In this document: one piece after another, positions 7,258 through 15,700 of the stretch | Numbering within the stretch: position 1 is the stretch's first letter | Layout: each line of letters begins with the position of its first letter | DNA from: Alphaproteobacteria bacterium BRH_c36 | GTDB taxonomy: Bacteria; Pseudomonadota; Alphaproteobacteria; Rhizobiales; Hyphomicrobiaceae | Length of the DNA stretch: 42,952 nucleotides | Assembly (NCBI GenBank): GCA_001516065.1 | Contig: LOEV01000023.1 | Span: 1-42,952 of the forward strand | Direction: 5' to 3' | Made by a program: the position numbers and the translations under genes | Notes under the pieces: generated by a model | The model's input: the letters and a program-made list of their open reading frames with translations, nothing else | Databases searched by the model: none | Told to the model about the DNA's origin: nothing

Positions 7258-8208
7258 ATGAGAGTATTGGGGATCGGGCTGGTTGCGCTGATCAGCTTCA
7301 GCGCGCAGATCATTGCCACGCAATGTCATGCCGACACTCTGGGACAATTCGGGCCAGAGGGCGCTCGCATGCGTGAGCAGCTATGGATCGTGCCAGGCGC
7401 CGATCCGGCGTATCCTCTCCGTGCAACGCTGTTTCGACCGCCTGCATCCATGACACCGGCATCGGGTTTGCCACTGGCGGTCATCAGTCACGGTACCGAC
7501 GATAACAGTCGCCTGTCGGTTTCGATGCCGGTCTATTATTGGCTATCGCGCTGGTTCGTCGAGCGCGGGTTCGCCGTTCTGCTGCCGCAGCGTCGGGGGC
7601 ATGGTGCGACAGGAGGTCCCCTCGCGGAAGCTGTCGGCAATTGCGCCGAACCGGACCACTTCCAGTCCGGGCTGGAAGCGGCCAAGGACATCAATGCAGC
7701 GCTAACGTTTATGCGCAAACAGCCATTTATTGACGAACAGCAGATAATCGCTGCGGGAGTATCTTCGGGTGGCTGGGCATCCCTGGCATTGGCCTCTGCC
7801 TATCCCGACTCTGTTCGCGCCGTCGTCAATTTTGCCGGAGGGCGAGGAGGACATGCGAACGGTAAACCGTTGAGAATTTGCGGCGAGCGCAATCTGATAT
7901 CTGCGTCCGCTTCCTATGCCGCCTCCGCTCGGGTTCCGACGCGATGGTACTACTCACGAAACGATAGCTATTTTCCGCCGCGCGTCGCCGCAGCGCTTGC
8001 CAATTCCTGGCGGGATTCCGGCGGCCATGCCGAGCTGTCCATGCTCGAACCCTATGGTTCGGATGGGCATAGGATCGCTGACGACCGAGCTGGGTGGGAC
8101 CTCTGGGGAGTATCGCTGGATCGGTTCCTCGACAAAGTCATGCAATCCGATCCGGTCGAGAACAGTTCTCTACTGCTGGAGCAGCATGCGTCGCGCCATG
8201 ACCGCTAG
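7258..8208 (+). CDS. Secreted alpha/beta hydrolase (dienelactone-hydrolase-like)
   Basis: A protein of 316 residues with an N-terminal signal peptide (about 1-25, ending ATQCHADT), so it acts outside the cytoplasm. The start ATG follows a G-rich stretch that can serve as ribosome site. The alpha/beta-hydrolase pattern includes the HGTDDN oxyanion region (about 78-83), the nucleophile motif GVSSGG with Ser169, an acid candidate in YYSRNDSYFPP and the histidine in GSDGHRI. QRRGHGATGG resembles the loop after strand 4 in this fold. It is likely an esterase, but the substrate cannot be told. It is divergent from the EF-hand gene. No GGAAC box is visible on its own strand, so the intervening 218 bases may hold a different promoter. 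Confidence 0.85.
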   Translation: MRVLGIGLVALISFSAQIIATQCHADTLGQFGPEGARMREQLWIVPGADPAYPLRATLFRPPASMTPASGLPLAVISHGTDDNSRLSVSMPVYYWLSRWFVERGFAVLLPQRRGHGATGGPLAEAVGNCAEPDHFQSGLEAAKDINAALTFMRKQPFIDEQQIIAAGVSSGGWASLALASAYPDSVRAVVNFAGGRGGHANGKPLRICGERNLISASASYAASARVPTRWYYSRNDSYFPPRVAAALANSWRDSGGHAELSMLEPYGSDGHRIADDRAGWDLWGVSLDRFLDKVMQSDPVENSSLLLEQHASRHDR

Positions 8209-8475
8209 TGTGCCATCACCGAATAGCCGACACCTTTGCGGCGCCCGCTCATCGGCCCTTCAGAGATGAAGCGACACTCGCAGGATCAAAGCTTGCTGAG
8301 TGCTTGTCTCGTGATTGCCGGCTACGACCCAGTCGAATTGTAGGTCGGCAATTGCGAGGTGCCACACGAGTGTAGCGCAACTGACGTGCGAAACCAACGA
8401 GCGGCTAGCCGCTCAATCCAACGTCAGATGCAGAAGCGGCCGAGTACCGACAGTTCTCGGAATCCTAGTATTTCC
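8209..8475. other. Intergenic region with palindromes
   Basis: No gene is supported. A perfect 16-bp palindrome, GAGCGGCTAGCCGCTC, lies at 8399-8414. A looser inverted repeat (ATTGCCG and GACC against GGTCGGCAAT) lies around 8314-8360. Either could end the transcript of the hydrolase upstream, but neither has a T-run. Confidence 0.4.
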
Positions 8476-8500
8476 GGAACCTTTCGAAGGCGCGACCGTT
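8476..8500 (+). promoter_or_regulatory. EcfG-type promoter of the DUF3008-like micro-gene
   Basis: The plus strand reads GGAAC (8476-8480), 17 bases, then GTTC. It ends 36 bases before the ATG at 8537, a good distance for a promoter. The spacing is the same as at the four other sites. Confidence 0.75.
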
Positions 8501-8536
8501 CTTAATAAATTCCGCAGCGGTTGTTTGGAGGCGACG

Positions 8537-8611
8537 ATGCCGGACATGCAGCAGCGGAAGGCCGCATGCGCAGCGTTCACGGCCAAGCGCAGGGAAACGC
8601 CCAAGGATTGA
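8537..8611 (+). CDS. DUF3008-like micro-protein, truncated
   Basis: An open frame of 24 residues starts at ATG 8537, five bases after GGAGG. The peptide contains QQRKAACAAFTAKRRE, which resembles the N-terminal signature of DUF3008 proteins (pattern QQ-x-AA-x-AA-x-x-AKR). Members I know of are about 60 residues long, so this copy would lack the C-terminal part. The stop TGA at 8609-8611 is four bases before the start of the next gene, so the two are likely translationally coupled. It may be a real micro-gene, a leader for the next gene or the stub of a truncated family member. The family match is from memory of the motif. Confidence 0.5.
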   Translation: MPDMQQRKAACAAFTAKRRETPKD

Positions 8612-8615
8612 GAAG

Positions 8616-8948
8616 TTGTCTGAGCGTGGAATTTTTCGTTTGGTGCCGTCTGCCGATCCCGGCGACCCAAGATGGCTGGGCCGAAAATGCCCCGGTGAGG
8701 TGCTCGTGCGGGCGGACTCCGCAGCTGATGCTCGTATCGTGGCGGCAATGGCCGAGATGGATTTTCCCGAAACCAATGCCAAGCCTTCCCACGGTGTTAC
8801 AACGCGCTTTGCAAGCTGCTTTCGTGACGAGAAGCTCTACGAGGTCGTGGCGGCAACATCGACCGAGTTCCCACCGGCCGGTCCGCGAGAAGTTCTCAGC
8901 GGGTTGAGCGAGGACGACATCCACGTCTTGTCGATCAAGGAAGGATAG
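8616..8948 (+). CDS. Conserved hypothetical protein, 110 residues
   Basis: The reading frame starts with TTG at 8616, preceded by AAGGA, and encodes 110 residues. The sequence is protein-like throughout (IFRLVPSADPGDPRWLGRK, then VRADSAADARIVAAMAEMDF). It has no signal peptide, no membrane segment and an acidic C-terminus. I do not recognise a named domain. The alternation of charged and hydrophobic residues suggests a small alpha/beta fold. It is probably in one transcript with the micro-gene four bases upstream, under the promoter at 8476-8500, which would make it a stress-induced protein of unknown role. Confidence 0.7.
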   Translation: MSERGIFRLVPSADPGDPRWLGRKCPGEVLVRADSAADARIVAAMAEMDFPETNAKPSHGVTTRFASCFRDEKLYEVVAATSTEFPPAGPREVLSGLSEDDIHVLSIKEG

Positions 8949-9078
8949 GAACTCCGCACATCTTCGGAGGGCGTTGTTCGGCAGAGGCCGTTTCCCGTCT
9001 CGTTCGAATTTGGATTACCCATCGACTGTTGCGGCCTCTGTCAAATTCATCCGCGCCCATTTCGTCGCCCCATTTTCA

Positions 9079-9103
9079 GGAACTCGCCGGCCACGGCGGC
9101 GTT
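9079..9103 (+). promoter_or_regulatory. EcfG-type promoter of the DUF2383 gene
   Basis: The plus strand reads GGAAC (9079-9083), 17 bases, then GTTGG. It ends 36 bases before the ATG at 9140. This is the same spacing from -10 to start codon as at the micro-gene at 8537. Confidence 0.75.
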
Positions 9104-9139
9104 GGCACCTTTGAGATTGCAACATTTAGGAGGTGACTG

Positions 9140-9571
9140 ATGTCGGATACGACGCACGTCTTGAACGATACGATCAGCTTGCTGAAGGCGGGCGAGGACT
9201 TCTACCGGAATGCCGCCGAAAATGTGGACGACCCTTCCCTGAAGAACCTCTTTTCGGAAAACGCTGCCATCCGCAACGCTGCCATTACTGAAATGTCGCA
9301 GAAGGTCGAAAGGTTGGACGAAGACCCCTCGGGTGCGAGTTGGACCGAACAGGCCCGCCAGGGGTACGCGAACGCCGAGAGCATGTTCAACGGTACGGAC
9401 TCCCTCGTCGATTACCTCGAGGAACATGAAGACCGGACGCTCGAACAGATCCGTGAAGCGCTGAAGGAGGCCGATGATCGAGAGGCGGTTAAAATCCTGA
9501 CGCGGCATCTGTTGATCTTCCAGCAGACCCACGACCGGATGAAGGCGGTGAAGGATACTCGCACCAGCTGA
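9140..9571 (+). CDS. DUF2383 / PA2169-family four-helix-bundle protein
   Basis: A protein of 143 residues behind a perfect ribosome site (TTAGGAGGTGACTG then ATG). It is almost entirely helical. The start, HVLNDTISLLKAGEDFYRNA, and the helix carrying NAAITEMSQKVERL match the ferritin-like DUF2383 family, which is often seen with stress genes in proteobacteria. The later helices contain LVDYLEEHEDRTLEQIREAL and HLLIFQQTHDRMKAVKD. The Glu and His placement would allow metal binding, but this is not established. It is a single-gene unit, with an EcfG-type promoter upstream and a hairpin terminator downstream. Confidence 0.87.
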   Translation: MSDTTHVLNDTISLLKAGEDFYRNAAENVDDPSLKNLFSENAAIRNAAITEMSQKVERLDEDPSGASWTEQARQGYANAESMFNGTDSLVDYLEEHEDRTLEQIREALKEADDREAVKILTRHLLIFQQTHDRMKAVKDTRTS

Positions 9572-9638
9572 CCTCAGGCTGCGTATCCGGGAATCGACCT
9601 CCGTTCCATTTTCGTGACAATTGGCGACCTATTCGAAC

Positions 9639-9674
9639 GCCGAGCCGGCCTGGAAAGACACAGGCTGGCTCGGC
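9639..9674 (+). terminator. Terminator of the DUF2383 gene
   Basis: GCCGAGCCGGCCT (9639-9651) pairs with AGGCTGGCTCGGC (9662-9674) over 13 positions with one G-U-type mismatch and a 10-nt loop. It lies 67 bases after the stop codon. The T-run after it is short. Confidence 0.65.
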
Positions 9675-9936
9675 AATTGCCTGGATTGGACCACGCCAGC
9701 GTTTATCATCGAAAAGGGATCACATCGGCGGGCATTGTCTGATCTGAATTTCTCTGCCTGGTATTCGCAGGCGCCCCCATTTTGACAAGCCGCGGCAAAC
9801 CCGTGGCAGCAAACAAATTGCTTTTGTCAGAAGCCGATCCTCGCCGGCAAAACTGCCGAGTATCTCGTCATGCGGCGCATAGTTGAGATCCTGCGACAGG
9901 CACCGGAAAGTAGTCCCTTGGCCCGCTGCGGAAGAT

Positions 9937-9961
9937 GGAACCAACGCATCTTCAGCAGGTT
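9937..9961 (+). promoter_or_regulatory. EcfG-type promoter of the second alpha/beta hydrolase
   Basis: The plus strand reads GGAAC (9937-9941), 17 bases, then GTTTG. It ends 38 bases before the ATG at 10000. It lies inside the longer open frame that could start at 9883, and so argues that translation begins at 10000. Confidence 0.73.
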
Positions 9962-9999
9962 TGATTCACAGAGTTAATTTCAAACATTGGACGCCCACC

Positions 10000-10833
10000 A
10001 TGCTGGATCTGCCCCCCGGTTCAATCGTTTCTCGTGGCAGCGGGCAAGCCACTGCACTAATCCATGGAGCACTCAGTTCCAACGCCTTCTGGCCACAGCG
10101 GCTACCGCGGCGTGTCATGAGCGGGCGCACGATTTCCTACCCCCTGCCCGGTCATTTTCCGTGGCAACTTCCAACGGCCCAATTCAAGAAAGTTTTGACG
10201 GCACGCAACGTGGCAGCCGCTTACGCAATTGCTCTCAGGCGCGATTTTGAAGGTGTGCCGGTCCACATCGTTGGACACTCTACCGGCGGCTTCGTCGCGA
10301 TTGCTGTTGCAGCGCTCTATCCGAGCCTGGTTTCAAGAATGACGATCATCGGCGGCTTTGCCGACGGTGCGATCGTCGGCAGCAGTCCGACATTGAAGTA
10401 CATGTTGAATGTTGATGGTTCGGCCAATCTGGCATTGCGTTCGCTGCTACGCATTTGGACCTCGACGTCTATCACCTTTCGTGCCGGATTGGCGACGGTA
10501 ATGGCGATGCCGGAAACGAGTCTCGCAAGCCAAGAGTTTTGTCAGATTGCCGAAAAGGCCCGGCTTGATCTTTTAAGAAGCGACATAGACCAGATCGTCG
10601 AAGTAGGGCGCTGGGTCGGTCGGCAGAACTTAAAGTACCAGGTCAATCGGATTCGCCAACCGACACTTATCTTGGCGGGCCAGGACGATCCGGTCATTCC
10701 CCTCTCCCACCAGCGCACTCTCGCACAGTCGATGCCCAATGCCCGCTTTGCGGCGTTGTCGCATACGGGCCACTTGCCGATGCTGGAGAAGTCGCAGTCG
10801 TTCTGCGCGCACGTGGATGCCAGTTTCAGGTAA
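10000..10833 (+). CDS. Alpha/beta-fold hydrolase
   Basis: A cytoplasmic protein of 277 residues. The oxyanion region is LIHGALSS (about 20-27). The nucleophile elbow is VGHSTGG with Ser94. The acid lies in AGQDDPVIPL and the catalytic histidine in LSHTGHLPM. Spacing of the triad is normal. A hydrophobic cap region (about 125-165) separates the nucleophile from the acid. The start at ATG 10000 was chosen because a promoter box ends at 9961, which excludes the earlier TTG at 9883. The ribosome site is weak. The substrate is not predictable. The promoter suggests it belongs to the general stress regulon with its neighbours. Confidence 0.85.
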   Translation: MLDLPPGSIVSRGSGQATALIHGALSSNAFWPQRLPRRVMSGRTISYPLPGHFPWQLPTAQFKKVLTARNVAAAYAIALRRDFEGVPVHIVGHSTGGFVAIAVAALYPSLVSRMTIIGGFADGAIVGSSPTLKYMLNVDGSANLALRSLLRIWTSTSITFRAGLATVMAMPETSLASQEFCQIAEKARLDLLRSDIDQIVEVGRWVGRQNLKYQVNRIRQPTLILAGQDDPVIPLSHQRTLAQSMPNARFAALSHTGHLPMLEKSQSFCAHVDASFR

Positions 10834-10965
10834 CGTCGATCCATTGCGGTACTATCGGTGACCTGAGATGGCCGGCGCATGATAAGCGCCATCGGACAGC
10901 CGCCATGCCGATCGCGCTGAACTGCAACTCCCGTCAGCTTTGGCATCGCTGTGTGACCCGGAGAT

Positions 10966-11646
10966 CTATCGGCCGCTCCCAGGCCGACGCATGGGCTCGA
11001 TATTGACGGGCGCAAAAAGCGTGAGGAAGCAGGATACTGCGACCGTGGCACGCTCCTTCAATTCGGCATCGCTCGGCATTTCGCAGTCCCCGACCAGGAC
11101 GCGAAAGCGCAGGCGACCGGTAAGCATGCCGACAAACAATTCAGCCGCGCTCTCAGTGTTTTCGATCGCGAGACGCCCGCGCTTCGTCTCCCACTCCAGA
11201 TAGCCGGCAAGCTTATGAAGGAGTTGTCCCGCTCCCGCCGCATACAAAGTTGCGCCCAGTTCGGGAACGCGTGCGGACTCCGCCACGATCAGTCGGTACA
11301 TGGCAAGGGAGGAAGGCGTAAGCATGAGCTTCAGGAGGTCGCAAGCAAACGACTGCAACAATTTTTGCGGCGTTGATGCGGCGGCTTCCGAAATCGACAA
11401 CGGAATCACCAGTGCGGTCGTCATGTCCGAGATAATAGCTTTGAAAAGTTCGTCCTTGCTGTGGAAGTGATTGTAAATCGTCTGTTTCGATACTTTGGCC
11501 TCGGCTGCAATCACATCCATGCTCGCCGCCTCATAGCCGCGATCGAGAAACACTGCGGCTCCCGCTGTCTGAATGGCCTGACGCTTGCGCTCAGACTGGC
11601 CCGAAGCCGCAACCCTTGCGTTCTTTGCCAATTGACTATTCTCCAA
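10966..11646 (-). CDS. TetR-family repressor next to RND efflux genes
   Basis: A protein of 226 residues. The N-terminal DNA-binding domain has the typical TetR helix-turn-helix, MDVIAAEAKVSKQTIYNHFHSKDELF (about 43-68), preceded by RQAIQTAGAAVFLDRGYEAA. The C-terminal ligand domain resembles the AefR-like group. The frame opens with TTG at 11646. A second TTG five codons later is an alternative. It is divergent from the membrane-fusion-protein gene that begins 57 bases away, and a palindrome lies between them. By known precedent, such a regulator represses the pump and itself until a ligand binds. Confidence 0.9.
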   Translation of the reverse strand: MENSQLAKNARVAASGQSERKRQAIQTAGAAVFLDRGYEAASMDVIAAEAKVSKQTIYNHFHSKDELFKAIISDMTTALVIPLSISEAAASTPQKLLQSFACDLLKLMLTPSSLAMYRLIVAESARVPELGATLYAAGAGQLLHKLAGYLEWETKRGRLAIENTESAAELFVGMLTGRLRFRVLVGDCEMPSDAELKERATVAVSCFLTLFAPVNIEPMRRPGSGR

Positions 11647-11659
11647 GGATCGGCTGTAT

Positions 11660-11670
11660 TAGACTGTCTA
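11660..11670. promoter_or_regulatory. Candidate TetR operator
   Basis: TAGAC-T-GTCTA is a perfect 5-bp inverted repeat around one base, and the flanks extend the symmetry to 6 of 7 positions. It lies in the short gap between the two divergent starts, where a shared operator is expected. Confidence 0.5.
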
Positions 11671-11702
11671 GTCCAGATTTGATCCCAAGGCTGTCTTTGT
11701 CA

Positions 11703-12794
11703 ATGCGCCGTGTTGCATACTGGAGCCTCCTGGCGGTCTCGGCGGTCGGACTGTCGAGCAGCGCTTACCACTTCATTTACAAAGAGACCGGGCTGCCTGG
11801 CGCGCAGCAAACTGCCAATGCGGCCATAGCGTCATCCGACAAGGGTGCAAAAGTAGAGGCCGAACCAGTCAAGATTGACACGGTGCTCAACACGATTCGG
11901 GCTGTCGGGACACTGCAGCCGAATGAGGCCGTCGTCATTTCACCCGAGATCGCCGGCCGCGTCGCCCGCTTGCCTTTCACTGAAGGGCAAACAGTTGAGG
12001 CCGGCGCCGCATTGGTCGAGCTGGATTCCGAGATCCTGCAAGCCGAACTCGACAGGGCGCGTGCGGCCCTGACGCTGGCGGAAGCCAACCGAGAACGCGC
12101 CATGACGTTGGCCAAGCAGGGCACCGGCACGCTCCGCTCTCGCGACGAGTCGCTTGCAGCCTACAGCGAAGCCCTTGCGAACCTTGCGTTGGCCAACGCA
12201 CGGCTTGCAAAGGCGACGATCGCGGCGCCTTTCTCGGGCCGGGTCGGCATTCGCTCGGTCAGCCTCGGCGCCTATGTCAACCCCGGCGACCGCATCGTCG
12301 ACCTCGCCGATATCGATCCAATCAAGGTTGATTTTCGCGTGCCGGCGCTGGCGCTGCCTCACCTGCGAGTCGGCCAGACCATACGGGTAACAGTTGACGC
12401 ACTGCCCGGCGAGACAATGCATGGCGAAATCTACGTCATAGATCCGATCGTCGATGCGAACGGCCGCGCCATCAAGTTGCGCGCCCGGATCGCGAACCCG
12501 GACGGACGGCTTTCGCCGGGCCTGTTCGGTCGCGTCCAGATCGTTGTCGAAGAACGTGACAATGCCGTGCTGGTCCCGGAGTCGGCTGTCTTCGCAGATG
12601 GCGAGAGCCAGTTCGTGTACCAGGTGATCGATGGACGCGCGGTGCAGACCAGGATCGAATTGGGGCAGCGCCGGCCCGGACAGGTTGAGGTGAAGCAGGG
12701 GCTTACGCGAGATACCCTTGTGATCACTGCGGGTCATCACAAGGTCCGCGACGGCAGCCCCGTCGCCATCATCAAGGGCGAGGTCAAGTCCTGA
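11703..12794 (+). CDS. RND efflux periplasmic adaptor (membrane fusion protein)
   Basis: A protein of 363 residues from ATG 11703. An N-terminal hydrophobic segment (VAYWSLLAVSAVGLSSSAY) anchors it to the inner membrane. The lipoyl/barrel-sandwich halves are AVGTLQPNEAVVISPEIAGRV...VEAGAALVELD and KATIAAPFSGRVGIRSVSLGAYVNPGD. They flank a short alpha-hairpin rich in Ala, Glu and Leu (LDRARAALTLAEANRERAM onward). The beta-barrel and membrane-proximal domains follow. It links the inner-membrane pump to an outer-membrane channel, which is not encoded here. The stop is one base before the start of the pump gene. The ribosome site is weak, so the exact start is less certain. Confidence 0.92.
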   Translation: MRRVAYWSLLAVSAVGLSSSAYHFIYKETGLPGAQQTANAAIASSDKGAKVEAEPVKIDTVLNTIRAVGTLQPNEAVVISPEIAGRVARLPFTEGQTVEAGAALVELDSEILQAELDRARAALTLAEANRERAMTLAKQGTGTLRSRDESLAAYSEALANLALANARLAKATIAAPFSGRVGIRSVSLGAYVNPGDRIVDLADIDPIKVDFRVPALALPHLRVGQTIRVTVDALPGETMHGEIYVIDPIVDANGRAIKLRARIANPDGRLSPGLFGRVQIVVEERDNAVLVPESAVFADGESQFVYQVIDGRAVQTRIELGQRRPGQVEVKQGLTRDTLVITAGHHKVRDGSPVAIIKGEVKS

Positions 12795-12795
12795 G

Positions 12796-15700
12796 ATGAC
12801 CGTCTACGAATTTTTTATCAATCGGCCGGTGTTTTCAACAGTGATGAGCCTGATCGTCGTCCTGATCGGCATCGTCTCCTATTCGCGTCTGACGGTTCGA
12901 GAGTATCCCAACATCGACGAGCCGATTGTCTCGATCAGAACAGACTACCCCGGCGCCGGCCCGGAGATCATCGAGACTCAGGTCACCCAGGTTCTTGAAA
13001 GCTCGATCGCCGGGATCGAAGGCATCGAGACGATGGTCTCCAGCAGCAAACCCGAGCAAAGCCAGATCACCGTCCGGTTTCGGCTCAACGTCGACCCCGA
13101 CGTGGCTGCGAGCGACGTAAGAGACCGCGTGGCGCGCGTTCGCAGCAATCTTCCCAACGAGATCGAGGAACCGGTCATTGCGAAGGTCGAAGCGGATGCC
13201 CAGGCGATCATCTATCTCGCATTCACCAGCAATCGACACAAGCCGATCGAGATTTCCGACTATGCTGATCGCTATATCCGCGACCGGCTGCAGAACATCC
13301 CAGGCGTCGCGGAGGTCCGCATCTTCGGCGAACGCCGCTACGCCATGCGGGTCTGGCTCGATCGCGCCCGCCTTGCCGCTTACGATCTCACGGTCGTCGA
13401 CATCGAGAACGCTTTGCGCCAGCAGAACGCCGAAGTGCCGTCGGGGCGAATTGAAAGCATCGACCGCGAGTTTACCGTGCTGTCACGCACTGGCCTTGTC
13501 ACGTCGGCGGAGTTCGAAAACATCGTCGTCAAGGACTCGAATGGCTTCTCCGTCCGCCTCAGCGACGTGGCGAAGGTTGAACTCGGTCCCGAGGATGTGC
13601 GCCGGATCACCCGCTTCAATGGCGAACACGCCGTCATACTTGGAATCGTAAAGCAGGCGACCGCCAATCCGCTCGATGTCTCGCATGGATTGCGCGAGAT
13701 GATACCCAAGCTGGCGGGCGACCTGCCGCAGGGCATGAAGGCGACCATCGCCTATGACAAGTCGATCTTCATCGACCGCTCGATTGAAGCGGTCTACACG
13801 ACGATCGCCGAAGCCGTGGCGCTCGTTGTTATTTTCATATTCATCTTCTTGAGATCCGTCAGGGCGACGATCATTCCGCTCGTCACCATTCCGGTCTCGC
13901 TGATCGGTTCCTTCGCGCTGATGGACCTGATGGGTTTTTCCGTCAATACCTTGACCCTTCTGGCGATGGTCTTGGCCATCGGCCTCGTCGTCGACGACGC
14001 AATCGTCGTCCTGGAGAACATTCATCGGCACATAGAAAACGGCATGAAACCCCTGAAGGCAGCCATCGTCGGCATTCGGGAGATTTCCAGCGCCGTGGTT
14101 GCCATGACGCTCACGCTCGCGGCGGTTTATGCGCCGGTGGCGTTTGCGCCCGGGCGTACGGGCAAGCTGTTCACCGAGTTCGCCCTGACGTTGGCCGGAG
14201 CAGTGCTCGTATCCGGCTTCGTCGCGCTCACGCTCAGCCCGATGATGTGTTCACGGATGCTGCGCGGCCACGAGCAGCACGGACGCCTGTACAATTTTTT
14301 TGAACGGGCCTTTGTCGCCCTCGCCGACGGCTACCGCAGACTGCTTGCTGCAAGCCTGCGCATCCGACCCTTCGTGGTCGTGACCGCGATTGCCGCGGCC
14401 GGCGCATCCTATTTCCTGTTTGGGAGCCTCAAGTCGGAGCTGGCACCAATAGAAGACCGCGGCGTGTTGTTCACCGCTGGACTCGCGCCCGAAGGCTCCA
14501 CCGTCGATTTTACCAGCCGCTATGTCGGTGACTTCGAAAACATGCTGAAGCGCATCCCGGAGGTGCAGCACTCGTTCGTCATAGTGGGTTCGCGCGCGGT
14601 GAACGAGCTCATTTCATTTTCGCAGCTCATTCCCTGGGAGGTGCGGTCACGCACGCAGATGGAAATACTGGACAAAATGCGGCCGGAACTCACCAGCGTC
14701 ACCGGCGTGCGCGCATTCGGAAACAATCCCGGCTCGTTTGGCCAGAGCGCTCGCAGCAAGCCCGTAGAGTTCGTAGTTCAGACCTCCGAGAGCTATCAGA
14801 AACTTCAAGGCTACGTTGACCGGATTCTCGCCGAGGCCGGCGGCTATCCGGGACTTGTCAATTTAGACAGTGATTTGCGGCTTAACAAACCGCAGATCGA
14901 GGTGTCGGTGGACCGGGAGCGTGTGGCGGATATGGGGGCTGGTGTTTTGACCGTCGGGCGGACGCTCGAGACGATGCTGGGGGGACGCCAAGTGACGCGT
15001 TTCAACCAGAATGGCGAGCAATACAATGTCATCGTCCAAGTCGCGCCGGACGACAGGCGCACCCCCGGAGATCTCGACGATATTTACGTGCGCGGCAACA
15101 ACGGGGCCATGGTCCAGCTTTCGAACCTGGTCCGCGTTCGCGAGACGGTCGCACCCAAGGAGCTTAACCGGTTCAATCAGTTTCGGTCAGCGACGATCAC
15201 AGGAAACATCGCGCCGGGCTATTCCCTCGGCGAGGGCCTCAATTTTCTCGAAACCACCGCCGACCGGGTACTGCCGAATTCGGCGCGCTACGACTTTGCA
15301 GGCGAATCCCGCGAGTTCAAGGAAGTCGGGAGCAGCTTGGTGTTCGTGTTCGTCCTGGCCCTGGGCTTCATCTTCCTTGTGCTGGCGGCACAATTCGAGA
15401 GCTTCCGCGATCCTCTCATCATAATGCTCACCGTTCCGCTCTCGATCACGGGTGCCTTGATCGCATTAAATCTGACCGACGGCACACTCAATATATATAG
15501 CCAGATCGGACTCGTGACACTGATCGGGCTTATCAGCAAGCATGGCATCTTGATCGTCGAATTCGCCAACAAGCTTCAGGAAGAAGGAATGAAGTCACAC
15601 GAGGCGGTGATAGAGGCCGCAGTGCTGCGCCTGCGTCCGATTCTCATGACCACGTCCGCCATGGTTGCTGGCGCCCTGCCGCTTGCCGTTGCTGTCGGCG

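Noticed and set aside
8399-8414. 16-bp palindrome GAGCGGCTAGCCGCTC as a terminator
   Set aside because: It has no loop and no T-run and is nearly 200 bases past the hydrolase gene, so it is only noted within the intergenic entry.
8941-8981. GGAAC at 8948-8952 as a further stress promoter
   Set aside because: The next GTT lies 20 bases away, not 17, and the site lies at the end of a gene. The better box for the next gene is at 9079-9103.
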